NCBI GenBank assembly: GCA_001592805.2
Contig: CP051139.1
Coordinates: 2,542,001-2,606,000, forward strand
Direction: 5' to 3'
DNA: 64,000 nucleotides
Origin: Peltaster fructicola
Taxonomy: Eukaryota; Ascomycota; Dothideomycetes
The translations under genes and the position numbers were made by a program. Shown in pieces: positions 31,934 to 43,456 of the stretch. Every line of letters starts with the position of its first letter. Position 1 is the stretch's first letter. Under the pieces are notes generated by a model that was not told the origin of the DNA, did not search any database, and worked only from the letters and a program-made list of their open reading frames with translations.

Positions 31934-32486
31934 ATCCTCTTGCTGCGCTGAAAACTTAGTAGTCGAGCATATTATGGCCGATGTGGCCTGGCTGCAGCTG
32001 CACGAAATTGACGTAGGAAACGGTGTGTAATGCAATGATCGCTGAAATGCTGCAGATGACAAGGAAAATGGGTATCGCAAATGCAAGAGAAGTGTATGTT
32101 GACAAGTAAAGAAAAAATGCGTATACTGTTGACATCAGTAGGATACCGTCACACGACGTCTCTGTGCCGCCAGACTATGCATTTTGGCATATGTCTAAGC
32201 ACCATATGCGCAGTGAGATAAATGGGTGTGATGTCGAGGGCGATGCTCGGCTGTGCACATGGTGCATCGACTATTGGTGTGTTTTCTCTAAATCAAGATC
32301 ATACTTCGGCCCATGTGCTTAAGCGAAAAAGCTTCCAAGGCGGTTAGGGGAGGATTTCGATTGCAGAGTGATGCCGACCTGCTGCAATCTCCAGTCACGA
32401 TACCTACGCGATAGGCTTTTCGAACAGGCGCCGCTCGTAATCTCTGCCTTTCGTCGATCACCATGCGGCTGAGCGGGCTTGCTCAG
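31934..32486. other. intergenic region
   Basis: About 550 bp between the start of the large disordered protein and the stop of the NNT1/EFM7-like gene, both on the minus strand. It must hold the promoter of the large gene. It has an A-rich patch near 32100-32120 and no supported gene. Confidence 0.4.
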
Positions 32487-33434
32487 CTAAATCTTACGCC
32501 GCAAGCGACTGATGACGAGCCACTTCTTCCTCTCGGTGTGGTCTTCCCTTCCTCCATCGCGCTCTTCCTGCCACGTCCTGCGCCTGCCCTCGGCATCCTC
32601 TTCGTAGATCTCATCGATCTCCAGTCCTTGCGACTGTGCCTCTGTGAAGAACGCCGCCAGTCTAGCACGACCTGTGTGGAAACCAGCAATGGCGAAGATG
32701 CGAGCGGAGTCATCACTGGCCGAGAGGAAATGCAGCATCGAATGGACTAAGTTCTCATGTTGACTGGGCATCCAGAAGCAATCTGCGGCCAGGATTCGTG
32801 AGAAGCTTCCTTGGTGTGAGAGCGCAAACCTGTCATCCAGGACGCCCCATTCGTGCCCTTCGACCTGGTATCGCTGGTTGAAAGAAGCTGGGATGTTGCG
32901 TGTGGTATTGCGGCGTATGTTCTCGAGGACAACTGGCGATGGATAGTCAGAGATGATGCACTGGCAACGTGTCAGACGTGAGTGGGTGCTGCTCATTTCC
33001 AGCGACATACGCTCGATGCGCCGGCGAGTGTCGCTGTAATACCACCCAAACCGACACCTGAGTGGATCAGTCTCATACCCTCATACTTTGTCGTATGTGT
33101 GTGTGGTCGTACCGGCCCCCAGCTCAAGCACAGGCTGATCTTTCACGCTCCATTCTAGCGCTTCCTCTTGGCTTATGAGCTCGGCGAGCTTGATCCCAGC
33201 ATTCCAGAGGTAATGACTGAACAGCTGGCGTTCGTCTTCGAGTGAAGGATCGGCTGTGGTGAGTTCTATATTGCCGAATCGTGCATTCTTGTAGACAATC
33301 AGTGAGTCCGGGCTGCCGTGGAGGTTGCGTAGATCATCGGTGAAGATCAGGCCCGGCGCACACGCAAAGATGTCCTCGACCTCGTCGTCTTTGTCAGGTG
33401 CTATGATCTGCACAAGATCTGTGATGTTCGGCAT
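32487..33434 (-). CDS. class I methyltransferase, NNT1/EFM7-like
   Basis: Exons are 33113-33434, 33011-33057 and 32487-32960 (introns 55 and 50 nt); the product is 280 residues. The SAM motif is assembled over the junction: PVLELGAGVGLGGITATLAGAS. Upstream is FSHYLWNAGIKLAELI (the 'VWPSG'-like motif of the NNMT/EFM family), and downstream are IISDYPSPVVLENIRRN and RILAADCFWMPSQHENLVHS. Yeast Nnt1 is now known as the elongation-factor-1A methyltransferase Efm7; either role fits here. The ATG at 33434 gives MPNITDLVQII, and the longer in-frame extension does not resemble the family. The start lies 241 bp from the divergent GST. Confidence 0.83.
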
Positions 33435-33675
33435 TGCGAAGACATGAATTCGTGCTGCAAGGAAGGTAAGAAATCTCGCGTAAACCCCACCACTGACGGC
33501 ATCGACAGAGACGACATGACATTCGAGTTCGCTGAGGACGCTTCCAGATTGAAGCTTGTCGATCATCAGATGTGATAACCATTCGACCGTACTTCTGGCG
33601 AGCCCCTCCTTGAAGATGACATCAAATTCACGAGAGCGTGTCTCATCTTGCAACTAACAGCACACATCACCGAGT

Positions 33676-34371
33676 ATGACCTTGACATTGATCAGTGCCA
33701 CACCCTCACCCTATGCGCGCAAGGTGCGTATCGCGTTGCAAGAGAAGGGCATACCTTTCGAGCTGCGGACAGAGGTACCATGGGACAACACAACGAAGAC
33801 GCCTGACTTCAATCCATTGGAGAAGCTGCCTGTGTTGATTCTCGACGATGGCAAGACAGCCGTCTACGAGTCGCACTTCATCTTGGAGTGGCTCGAAGCC
33901 AAGCATCCTGAACCTGCATTGCTGCCCTCAGTCGCTGATGTCGACGATCGATTGTTCGCCAAGCAAGTCGAAGTGATAGCCGATGGTATCTGTGATGCTC
34001 TTGTTCTGGCATTCTTTGAGAAGCAGCGTGAGCAGCCAAGTGAGCCGTGGAAAGCCAGGTGAGTGGGTGGAGTGCTCATTTGGAGTATGGTTTGATAAGG
34101 TCACAGGCAAATGAGGAAGGTCGAAGGTGGTCTCAAAGCATTAGCAACCTGGGTCGAGGCAGCCGGAGGTCGATATATGATCCGGGACCGCTTCACTATG
34201 GCTGATATCGCAGCTGGCAGTGTGCTAGGCTATCTGGCAGTCCGTTGGCCTGATCACAACTGGCGACAGCAATATCCTGTGCTCGAGAAGTACTGGCAGG
34301 GACTTGACACGAGACCGAGCTTCGCAAACACACGACCATCGCCTCAGACGATAAGCGATAAGATTGTCTGA
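33676..34371 (+). CDS. glutathione S-transferase
   Basis: Exons are 33676-34058 and 34107-34371; the product is 215 residues. The N-terminal thioredoxin fold starts MTLTLISATPSPYARKVRIA, with the SPYARKVR N-cap typical of bacterial-type and fungal GSTs. LPVLILDDGKTAVYESHFIL supplies the cis-Pro and the ES glutathione contact. The C-terminal domain has RDRFTMADIAAGSVLGYL, the usual N-capping box. It conjugates or uses glutathione; the substrate is unknown. The stop is 56 bp from the stop of the PTH11-like gene on the other strand. Confidence 0.92.
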
Positions 34372-34427
34372 TTTATTAGCCTGTACAGATATATACTCGA
34401 CTTAATGTACAAGGACAGCTGCGGGTA

Positions 34428-35706
34428 TCATTTCACCTCAAACTCCACATTCCTGTGTATGATCATCTGCTCTGAAGAGTCGCTCTTCATGCTACCAGAT
34501 GCTCTGTTGTCCCTCGTTGTCTTGGGCGAACCACGTCCAACGTCCACAGAGTACTGCATCCAATCGGGTCGCAACGACATCTTCTTGTTCACATCCACCT
34601 CTCCAAGCTCTTCATCTGCGGCAGCCTGCGAGCCTTGTGCAGATCGTCCTGACTTGTTCATGGAGCGCATTGGGATACTGCCACCATTGGTTGATAGCTT
34701 CGTGTCGATACCATACATGGTGCCCATGCCTCTGCTCATGAAAGCCCATAGGAAAGATCGAAGCGACGGAATAGATGCGGAGACAAGCGAGGTACCGAGA
34801 AGAACCTCCTGCCAGGCGACGGTAGCGCTGAGGCCAATGTTGTCTTGTGCACCATTCAGGAAGGTGAAGTAAGATACTGCTGTGCAGATGGCGAATGCAG
34901 CGACCACGAGTCGGAAGGCGAAGACGAATGCAACAACTCGCTTCTTGGAGGCCTTGATCTGGTTCTTCGAGACGAACCATACAGGTATCGCTAGAAGCAA
35001 GAGCTCAGTGACAACATCGAGGACAACGATTACGATCCAACGCGCTCTCTGTCACATGTTAGCCATGTCAATAGCGGTACAGGCACTCCATACATTCGAA
35101 GGGCAAACAGCATCCTGTTGAGCTGTGAGCACTTGTACTGGAGTGCAACCTGCTGAGCTCAAGGTGGCAGCAAGCACGCCCCAGATAATGGACATCGCCA
35201 GTGCTGCGCCGAAGATTGGTTTCTCGAAGTATATGTTGCCTGAGAAGATACGTCGAGCAAACGCGAGTACAGAAATCTTCGACAGACACATGGCCACTAA
35301 GTATAAGATTCGTGATGTGAAGTATGTCTGGTAGATTGTCAGTATGGCAGCCAGAGCACACGACCAAAAAGCCATACCTTAGCAGCGAGGTCCTCCTCCC
35401 AGTCCAGGACTGTGCCAACAGTGGTACCCAAGCCATTGGAGATGGCGCTGAAGATTGTACCGTAGTGCGCGAATGCTATGATCTACAGCTGGTCAGCTGA
35501 GGTCTCTGTTTTGTGATCGCCCAGCGTACATATGCGCCGCCGAGCAAGGCGTCATCAAACCAAAGAAGATCCCACTTGCTGGTAATCCTCGCACCCAGTG
35601 CCAGCAGGCTGTAGAGCAAGCTCAAAAGAGAGACGGTCCACAGCCATGGTCGCGAGTTGTCGCCGGTCGGAGTCGTGAATCCATGGTCGTTGTAGTAGTC
35701 GTCCAT
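34428..35706 (-). CDS. PTH11-like seven-membrane-segment receptor (fungal rhodopsin-like domain)
   Basis: Exons are 35530-35706, 35378-35482, 35094-35327 and 34428-35048, all phase 0; the product is 378 residues. Seven hydrophobic segments can be traced, from WLWTVSLLSLLYSLLALGAR through IIAFAHYG, YLVAMCLSKISVLAFARRIF and WIVIVVLDVVTELLLLAIPVW to ATVAWQEVLLGTSLVSASIP. FVCPSNV and GCTP hold Cys residues that may form an extracellular disulfide. The last ~100 residues form a Ser/Arg-rich cytosolic tail. There is no CFEM domain. These proteins are widespread in filamentous fungi and often called PTH11-like GPCRs; the ligand is unknown. Confidence 0.82.
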
Positions 35707-37203
35707 GGTGGTGATTATGCGTGTGAGATTACTGCTTGAGAGCGAGGTTTTCTGCCTCAAAAGACATCAGGCGTGCTCCAGGAGGAGAGACAAAAGCTGA
35801 GTGCCTTTGACTTCACAGCAAAAGTGTGAGACAGGTCATGGCAGGCCAATTTCCAATAGACTTGTCAGTGGCTGTACTGATATGAGATTGACTGCGAGCT
35901 CATGCAGGTGCACGCTCACGTTATCCAAGGCTAGACTTGTCGTGCAGGGAGTGCTGCGTCAGATTTGACTTTTTGATCTGACGCCACAGTAGGACTGGGT
36001 CCCGGACAACTCAAGGTTCATAGCTCGTGAGCTGAAGAGCTCTGCTTGGCCAGAAGTGACGCATCTGTGCAAGAAGAAAAGCTAAGGGGCTCAACCTTTT
36101 GGGTAGTAGCAGACGAGGCAGGCTAACTAGAGGGGAGGGACGTTGCGATTCGAAATCTCCCGCCATGACGATCGTCGAGATGGGAATAGTGCGGTTACCT
36201 ACTCCTTTGTCGCTGTTGCACCTGATGTCGTTGAAGTGGTCTGTCGACAGCCGTGCCAAACCCTGCCTGAAGCGCTCGTGCAAGCCCTGGAATCCCAAGG
36301 ATCTCTCGGTGACACAGTGTCGGGATTACCTGCGATCTTCTGTGTATAAACAATCAATGGGACCACGGATGGGAAAAGAAACCGGCTCAAATGATGGTTG
36401 TCTGGGCCGAACCCTCTCGCTGGTGCGAAGACCCTGTCTTCTCCGTCCTGTACCCACTAACAAGCGCGATATGCGTCTCGTGCTGATGTGCAATATGGAG
36501 AGCCAATCGACACAAAACGAGCACGACAGTCCGCGTGGCAAGAGAGGCGATCTGGTGTGTTGAGTAGCAATTCTTTCACGCTTGTGATCCTTCGTGCATG
36601 TGCTCTTCGACAAGGGTATTGCTGTATGACGACCGAATGGATGAAGGACGCCGATAGAGTTAGACTCGTCGTGATTGAGTCGCGATCAGGGAGCTTCGTC
36701 TGGTCGTTTCAGCGATGCCATTAGACGCAACCCATGGCGAGATCTGCCGCTCCGGCAGCTTGCTGCTCCTGTCCATCCTCCAGTCCACGATGGCTGCCTC
36801 GAATGATCATGCCGCGCTACACGGATCTGGTATGGAAACCCTTGCTCAAAAGCTCGAGGGCTTGCATGAAGTGCGCGCAAGTGCCCTTTCGCGCTCGGGG
36901 AAGCTATGATGTGCAAAGCCAAAGGCTGGAGATCGAATGGGCAATTTGCCTGTGCATCGACATCTCTCGTGCATTGACGCCGCTCGCCAACCTGAGACCA
37001 GACTATTACGAGAAGGTGGGAAATCAATTCTAGAAGAGTCAAATTAGAGTGTAGTCCGTGATCAGCCACCGAAGCCATGTGGTATCTGTCGTATCTTGGA
37101 GCTCTCCCTTGACATATCTTCAATCCATCTCTTTCGGCGTTCACTTTTTCTTCCTCCTGGCACAGAACGCGCGCTCCATCTTCGACGAGGCGCCCTTGTC
37201 AGC
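35707..37203. other. intergenic region without a supported gene
   Basis: About 1.5 kb between two divergent genes. A 154-codon plus-strand frame at 36099-36563 and a 152-codon minus-strand frame at 36686-37144 show no signature and have a low-complexity, Arg/Ser-rich look typical of chance frames. It must contain the promoters of the receptor (left) and the permease (right). A TC-rich stretch (TTTCTTCC) lies just before the permease start. Confidence 0.45.
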
Positions 37204-39103
37204 ATGTCGACCACCGCAGTAGATCCATCTATGCAGAAGGAGGATCCTTACGTTCAGACCGATGGCGTTCCGGCAGATGATGGCGACGTCCAGCAGGTCG
37301 AGGGTCGCAATTATGATCCGGCGAGAGACAAGCGAGACATGAAGCGTCTTGGAAAACGACAAGAGCTCAAGGTGAGCCTCGTATCGCATTGCTGCTGTGA
37401 CATCAGTGACTGACGTTCGAACAGCGTCGCTTTCGTTTCTTCAGTATTGTCGGTTACGTTATCGTGCTCGGTCTGACATGGGAGTTCACTCTGGTTACCA
37501 CGGTCTTCAACTTGGCCAACGGTGGTACTGCTGGTACTATTTGGCTTGTCTTGGTCGTTTGCTTCGGTATGGGTACTGTTTGTCTGTCAATGGCGGAAAT
37601 GGCATCAATGGTATGTGTTTACCTTGCAAAGAAGTGTCGCAAAGAAAAAAGTTACTGTGACTGACCTCATTTCTAGGCTCCCACCTCAGGAGGTCAATAC
37701 CATTGGGTCTCAGAATTTGCACCACCTCATCTTCAGAAACAACTCAGCTATGCAGTGGGCTGGCTCGTTGCTGTGGGATGGCAGTCTGCTATGCCGACTG
37801 TCGCCTACATCGCTGCTCAACAGGTCACAGCTCTGATCTCCGTCTGCAATGCCGATTATGTCATCCAAGGTTGGCATCAGGCCTTGCTCACAATGGCATT
37901 CGTCCTTGCTGCCATCTTCTTCAACACTTCTGCCATCGGAAAGCTTCCAGTCCTGGAGGGCTTGGCTGTCTGTCTACACTTCTTTGGGTTCTTCGCTTTC
38001 GTTGTGATCCTTTGGGTTATGGGACCGCGCGCACCGGCAAACCAAACCTTCACCACCTTCAGTGATGACAATGGCTGGGGTAACCTAGGCCTGGCTACCC
38101 TGGTTGGTATCGTTGGTCCAACTACTACCTACCTTGGCTCGGACTCCGCAGTCCACCTGTCGGAAGAATTGAAAGAGGCATCATATGTGCTTCCACGCGC
38201 CATGGTCTGCGCTGCCATCATTAATTGTACGTCATCCTGACACTGGGCTTCATTAAAGAAGACGAGAAGCTAACTATCTGGCAAGACACTCTTGGGTTCA
38301 TCATGACTGTTACCTTCATGTTCAACGTGGGTGATGTAAGCCTACTCACAGATCCAGACAACCCAGTCCCAAGTGGACAGCCATGGGTGCAGGTCATTCT
38401 TCAAATCACAAACTCCCAGGCTGCTGCTATTGTACTCCTTGTGGTCATGATCATTCTGGTATGTACTCGATTGCTTTTAATCGCATGGAACCAACTGACA
38501 TCGTATAGTACTTCTTCTGTGCTGTCAACCAAGTCACCACATCCTCACGACAGGTCTTTGCTTTCGCTCGTGACAAGGGTCTGCCTTTCCACCGATGGCT
38601 CAGCAAGGTCAACAGTCAGGGTGTGCCAGCCAACTCCGTCTATGTTACGCTTTGCTTCACCTGCTTGCTGGCTCTGATCATCATTGGCTCATCTACGGCT
38701 TTCAACATCATCCTGTCTCTGTCTGCTACCGGTCTGTTCACCAGCTACTTCGTCGTAATTGGAACAGTCCTAGCAAGACGTCTTCGCAGACAACCATTCC
38801 CGAAGTCACAATTCAGTCTTGGCTGGTGGGGAGGCAACATCATCAACATTGCTGCCCTGTGCTACTTGACTGTAGCATTCGTCTTCTTGTTCTTCCCAGC
38901 AGTACCTCAGCCTGCTTATGCCACCTTCAACTGGAGTATCTTGGTGAGTTCATCGCTACCAACTACGCTCCCCTTACTGACGCATCTAGATCTACGGCTT
39001 CGTTGTCGCCTTCTCTTTCGTGTACTATGTGCTCATCGGAAGAAGAGAGTACGATGGACCAACGTCATACGTCCGACATGAGTACGATCAGAGGGATTAC
39101 TGA
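37204..39103 (+). CDS. amino-acid/choline (GABA) permease, APC superfamily
   Basis: Exons are 37204-37371, 37425-37610, 37677-38226, 38286-38458, 38509-38943 and 38990-39103; the product is 541 residues. After a polar N-terminus come 12 hydrophobic segments. Signatures are GGTAGTIWLVLVVCFGMGTV, MAEMASMAPTSGGQYHWVSE and SDSAVHLSEELKEASYVLP. The cytosolic motif VFAFARDKGLPFHRWLSKV is characteristic of the fungal GABA/choline/polyamine permease branch (UGA4/HNM1-like). The intron 38227-38285 begins GTACGT and has a CTAAC branch; removing it restores IINYTLGFIMTVTFMF. It imports amino acids, GABA or choline at the plasma membrane or vacuole; the substrate is not determinable here. Confidence 0.9.
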
Positions 39104-39605
39104 GCGACATGAACAGCATATAGCGTATATCTAAAACACAACAACTAGATCGTTGTCTTGATGGTCACTATCCTGCGTTCTCTCCCGAATGCCTTCTCAC
39201 TCAAGTCGTGCTTTGTGACCTTGTGGACGGGACATGCCGACTAGCCATGGCAAGAAGCAGCAATGCAGCTCCCGTGCATGTGGCAATCGTTCTCCTGATG
39301 GTAGTGCAGCGACAGCGAAGTGTCTAGTTGCCTCAAGGAGAGGATGTTTAGCATGAATAGGACTTCTGTTCGAGTCCCTCTCGATGCTAGTCTACCAGTC
39401 GGTAAATATAAATCGTCTGCGGGCGAGTCCACTCGTTTGTGGTCGAAGTGTCTCCATGAGTGTCTCGGTGGGTGTGCCCTCGCAACGTCAGCACGTTCGC
39501 TAACCACTCCTGTCATATCATAGTGTTCGAGGAGAGCTCATTGTAGCGGACATTTTTGTCAGACAGCTAGCACAAGAAGCTTCAGGAAGTCCGACCCAGT
39601 CAAGC
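39104..39605. other. intergenic, convergent ends of permease and EFM4-like gene
   Basis: About 500 bp holding two 3' ends. A TTCGAGTCC tRNA-like B-box near 39370 has no pairing arm and was rejected. Nothing else is supported. Confidence 0.4.
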
Positions 39606-40406
39606 TCACGTAGGTGCTCGACGAAAGATCAGCGAGACAATGCTGGAACCAGTCATACCACCAAAGCTAAAGGTCTGATACTGCGCTTCGTCGAAGTACT
39701 GCAATCCAGTCTGTTGCGAAGAGTGAGACAACCACGTCAGCAGCTCTGCCTTCGTCCAATTGCAGCTTGTGATGGCAAGAAGACCTCCTGGCTTGACGAG
39801 CTTGACTACTTGGTTGAAGTAAACATCACAAGTGTGAACCTCTCCAGATTGTGGCATAAGTGAGATCGCATCGAAGGTACCTTTGTCGAGGACAAGGTCA
39901 AATCCACCTTGCAGCCATTCGCCAGGCTCCTCGCATAGCAGATCGCAAGTCTCGAACTGTATGCTGGGTTCAATCTGTCGCTGTGAAGCAATCTGTCGTG
40001 CTAGGTCGATACTTGGCACGCTGTAGTCCACGCCGACCATGTCGCCTGTCCATGGTTCTAGATCGTCCTCATTTGGCTCCCGCAACGCGAACAGCATGTG
40101 TCCATTGCCAGTCCCAAGGTCTAGTATCCTGCTTGCTCCTTCACCAGACTTGTGCAAGATCCCTCTTTCCGCAATGCTCTCCAGCTTATCAATCACACGC
40201 TCTTCTGCAGAGTACTCGTCGAACCAGTTGGTGCCTTCATCGTCGTGGTCGTCCGTGTGATTCGTGATCTCGCGAGCATAAACGTTGTCCCAGCTGTAGA
40301 GCATTGATCAGCGCTTGCCACTGACCTACTCGGCTACGACTCACTATTCTCTCGTACCGAGCTCGCTTGGCTCGAGGCTGGTGACTTCCGTGGTGGATGT
40401 CGTCAT
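39606..40406 (-). CDS. EFM4: protein-lysine methyltransferase, EFM4-like
   Basis: Exons are 40345-40406 and 39606-40293 (intron 51 nt); the product is 249 residues. The N-terminus SELGTREYWDNVYAREI matches the EFM4 'LGTKEYWDxxYxxE' opening and is created by the splice. The SAM motif is RILDLGTGNGHMLFALRE, then MVGVDYSVPSIDLAR and VLDKGTFDAISL, with the D-K-G-T-[FY]-D signature of this family. Efm4 methylates a lysine of elongation factor 1A. It is divergent from a Nudix gene with 186 bp between starts. Confidence 0.88.
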
Positions 40407-40592
40407 GTGTTGTTGGTGAGCAAAGGTTTCATGTTTGTGCCAACATCGAATTGGTGGAGTTGACGACATCTCAAGGCGTTCAGACATCGTCTACATGACT
40501 CACCTACAGTGCGAGGCTGTCTAAACAAGGCAGCACAGCCTCATGAACTTGCACGCCTGTGAGTGTGAGATGTATGCATTCAACAATACATC

Positions 40593-41294
40593 ATGCCACC
40601 ACGATCATCGCTCCCGGTGCACGCAGCATTCCTCAGTGAAGATCTCACAGTCGGAGCAGGAGTGGCTATCTTCCACCTCGCAACAGCAAGGGTCGTAGTA
40701 TGCTGGCACTCGGAAGACAAGTACTGGTTTCTGCCAAAGGGTCGCAAGAATGCGAATGAAGATGTGCGTGTAGCTGCTGAACGAGAAGGATTCGAAGAGT
40801 CCGGTTATCGCAACAGACTTCTGCCGTTGCCCATGAAACATCGTCAGACCGACCCGGACGAGGGTCACGAGGAATATGTCCTTGAGCCGATATGGACCCA
40901 TCTGATGCCGTTGACCTCGACCAAACAATATCTGCTCTTCTGGTATATCGCCGAGACGATACCGGCAGACGAGGAAGCGAAATATGCTAATCACCAGAGC
41001 AGAGCATATCGTGCCCCAGCACCTTACCCACCGAGCGTAACACTCAAGGAACGGATCGCAATGGATTCTGAGCAGCCACAGATATATCAGCCAGTCTGGC
41101 ACGAGGGCACTGGAGTCAATGAGGACGAGCTACTCTACAAGAGCTATCTCCTCACTGTCGATGAGGCTCTATCGAAACTTCGGGGCAATGCGATGGCAGA
41201 CGTGATGGGAGATGTCGTCCGACGCGGTTGGAAAGCAATTGAGAAGCGCATGGCACAGGAGGCACAGACGCTGTTGGAGAAGACATCTGTCTAG
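40593..41294 (+). CDS. Nudix hydrolase
   Basis: Single exon of 233 residues. After VGAGVAIFHLATARVVVCWH comes WFLPKGRKNANEDVRVAAER and EGFEESGY, the Nudix box (G-x5-E-x7-REUxEExGU) with Glu residues present; the U position after RE is Gly rather than a bulky residue. The C-terminal half is not simple Aps1-like but contains LLFWYIAETIPADEE, a typical second strand, and an extended helical tail. It probably hydrolyses a nucleoside diphosphate derivative; the substrate is unknown. The stop is 30 bp from the convergent WHI5-like gene. Confidence 0.87.
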   Translation: MPPRSSLPVHAAFLSEDLTVGAGVAIFHLATARVVVCWHSEDKYWFLPKGRKNANEDVRVAAEREGFEESGYRNRLLPLPMKHRQTDPDEGHEEYVLEPIWTHLMPLTSTKQYLLFWYIAETIPADEEAKYANHQSRAYRAPAPYPPSVTLKERIAMDSEQPQIYQPVWHEGTGVNEDELLYKSYLLTVDEALSKLRGNAMADVMGDVVRRGWKAIEKRMAQEAQTLLEKTSV

Positions 41295-41324
41295 TCGTTG
41301 ACCTATATGCAGTAGAAGTATACA

Positions 41325-42272
41325 TCAAAAGCCATGCTTGAGGCCGAGTAGTCCTTGAGCAACTTGTCCTTTCACAGCACTACTTGTCAGGTCAGCTGCT
41401 TGGAGTCTCTTAATCGGCGATGTTGTGCGAAAGTTAGGTGTGACTGCGAGCACATATGCTGGATCGGTCGCTGTGCGTTCCGGAGAGTGATTCGGCAGTG
41501 TTGGACTTGATAATGTTGGCGTCAATGCTATCGTGGGCTTTTGGTTGATCTTCGCACGCGCTTCCTGCCTTAACTGCTCTACAGCCTCCTGGACTGCTTT
41601 GCTGCTCTCCTTCGATCCCGCGAGAGTGTCCTCACGAAGGTAGTCGAATGGGATCGTAGTCTGCTTGGTACGGACCTTGTACATTGCAACTTGTAACCGC
41701 ATTCGTAGAAGTTCGGCTCGTGACATTGCCGAAGGAGCCTCTTCTGATGCAACAACATTGATGCGCGTTTGCGAAGAAGGGCCAGTCTGTGAGGACGGGT
41801 CGTAATTGATCAGGGAAGAGAACGAATGTCTCTCCGAGGAAGACTCTCGATCGCTCTCATTTGAGAGAGCGAGTGGTATGTCATCTTCGTCTGGTCGTTG
41901 AAGTGCAGGCATCCGGCTCTACTATCGGTCAGCTCGACTCACTGTGTCTACTGCGTACCAACGTACTTCACGAAATATGAAGCTGGTGCTTTCGTTTGTC
42001 GTTTGAGGTTCTGTCGTGGGTGCAATGTCTGCGAACGACGAGGTGGAAAAGCGTCTTCGTTTTAGATAGTTGAAACCAGCATCGCCTATGGCTGTCTTGA
42101 AGCTGCGTTTCAGCGGCATTGCACTCATGGTCTGTTTCTGCGATGCAACGTTTGTTTTCGGTGTAAGCTGTATATTGGTGGAGAGCTGGCCTAGCACCTT
42201 GCGAGGCGAAGAGCTCTTTCGCTCGCTGGAGGTCGTGGTCTCCGGGAGAAGGACATTGTTCGTGGTTGCCAT
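41325..42272 (-). CDS. WHI5/NRM1-like G1 transcription repressor
   Basis: Exons are 41967-42272 and 41325-41918 (intron 48 nt); the product is 299 residues. The conserved block LLRMRLQVAMYKVRTKQT, followed by IPFDYL, matches the Whi5/Nrm1 GTB region that contacts SBF/MBF subunits; this is the main evidence. The rest is disordered and Ser/Thr-Pro-containing (SSPRKVLGQL, TPTLSSPTLP, TSPIKRLQ), as expected for CDK-phosphorylated sites, with a basic KRRRF likely nuclear signal. Whi5 holds back G1/S genes until Cln-CDK phosphorylation. The start at 42272 (MATTNN) is preferred; longer in-frame N-termini are not initiated by a better ATG. Confidence 0.75.
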
Positions 42273-42602
42273 GGCGTTTGCAAATATAGCACTCTCAGTA
42301 CTGTCTTCCTGCTGTTTGCTGGCCGTGAGTACTACATACAATGGTGAAGGCGGACAGAAGAGTAGTGTTGTGGTGGCAGAGGACGCGAGGGCGCGTTTGA
42401 CGCTAGTCCGGGTAAAGGCGCGCATGGTCCTCGTCCGCACGTGATATCAGAGATGCTTCTCTTACCAGCAAGATTCGCTCGTTGTCATAGGTGAGCAATT
42501 GCCCGAGTGTGCGCCTCTGATAATGCTTCGTGCATGTGCTCTTGAAGCGATGAGCTGCACCTCGACTGAGGTGCAACAACATGGACACTCACTCCAGCAC
42601 GA

Positions 42603-43178
42603 TCAATTCTGCCTTGGTTTCACCAGTCCGTCGTGCACGATATAGTAGACTACTGTGCTATCATCGTCCAGTGTAGCGAGCAGGAAGCGTTTTGACGTTC
42701 GCCAGGGGTTGTCGACATCTTGATGTGTTGGCGATTTGGACTGTGCGTCGAAGTCGACGATTGTGCCATCTGCAGGACTCGGGACGATGCTTACCGCGTC
42801 GAAGGTCTCTCCAAATCGACGTAGACTCCATCTCTCACGCAGATGAGATGGCATGACCCATTCGCGCTCTGCCGCCATCTGAGGCATTCCCGACTTGCCT
42901 TCGTTCTTCTGCTTCTGCAGCAAGTCGATCTGCTCATCGGGATGTACGTATAGTCTCTCAGGCGGCACACCAGAGATCAAGCAGAAGTCTCGTCCCGAGG
43001 AGCCGGACAACATATGGATATGCAGCTCGGTCCAATTGTGCTGGAAGCGTAAGTTGTGCGCAATCTGCAGTGCAAGGTACCGATGTTGTGGTGCATTCGA
43101 AGGTTCTTTGGCGAAGAGAGACTGCAGAGCTGATAACGGCGGCGCCCTTGTGCCCGAGTAAATTGCATGCAGGCCCAT
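42603..43178 (-). CDS. SEN15: tRNA-splicing endonuclease subunit Sen15
   Basis: 191 residues from the ATG at 43178. The Sen15 pattern is clear: ALQIAHNLRFQHNWTELHIH, then SGVPPERLYVHPDEQ, EREWVMPSHLRERWSLRRFG and a C-terminal RFLLATLDDDSTVVYYIVHD followed by GLVKPRQN. Sen15 pairs with Sen34 in the four-subunit complex that cuts tRNA introns. An in-frame extension to a GTG at 43223 exists and is not used here; an additional upstream exon cannot be excluded. It lies on the same strand as the WHI5-like gene, 330 bp away, and divergent from a GNAT gene. Confidence 0.88.
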   Translation of the reverse strand: MGLHAIYSGTRAPPLSALQSLFAKEPSNAPQHRYLALQIAHNLRFQHNWTELHIHMLSGSSGRDFCLISGVPPERLYVHPDEQIDLLQKQKNEGKSGMPQMAAEREWVMPSHLRERWSLRRFGETFDAVSIVPSPADGTIVDFDAQSKSPTHQDVDNPWRTSKRFLLATLDDDSTVVYYIVHDGLVKPRQN

Positions 43179-43394
43179 GATTGGTGTTTGTAATGCTTGT
43201 GTAAGAAGGTTCAAGTCAGTCACGCCTTGTCAGTTCCGAGTATGTGTAAAGCTGTGAAAAGCGGCGTCCTCCAGACATCATTCACACACCAAAAGAGCCT
43301 CTAGTGTTGTTGCGTTCCAATTTAGTGATACAAGACAGACCTGAATAGCCTCGCCTGGGCGGTCGAAATCCCACTGCTATCCGTACGGACAGTG

Positions 43395-43404
43395 TATATA
43401 TAAG
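43395..43404 (+). promoter_or_regulatory. TATA box of GNAT gene
   Basis: TATATATAAG lies 53 bp upstream of the GNAT start codon at 43457, giving a short leader. It is the clearest TATA-like element in the window and suggests regulated expression. Confidence 0.5.
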
Positions 43405-43456
43405 AAGGGCCAGTTCCTGCCTCTGGATTGTTCATTTGACCCAAGGGTTGCACAAG

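Noticed and set aside
36099-36563. 154-codon frame in the gap before the permease
   Set aside because: No motif, no splice pattern, Arg/Ser-rich composition typical of a chance frame.
38338-38354. GTAAGC...ACAG inside the permease as an intron
   Set aside because: Only about 17 bases long; the frame is open through it and the sequence reads as coding.
39350-39440. tRNA-like B box (TTCGAGTCC)
   Set aside because: The bases on either side of the loop do not pair as a T-stem and no acceptor-stem partner is found 70-90 bases upstream.
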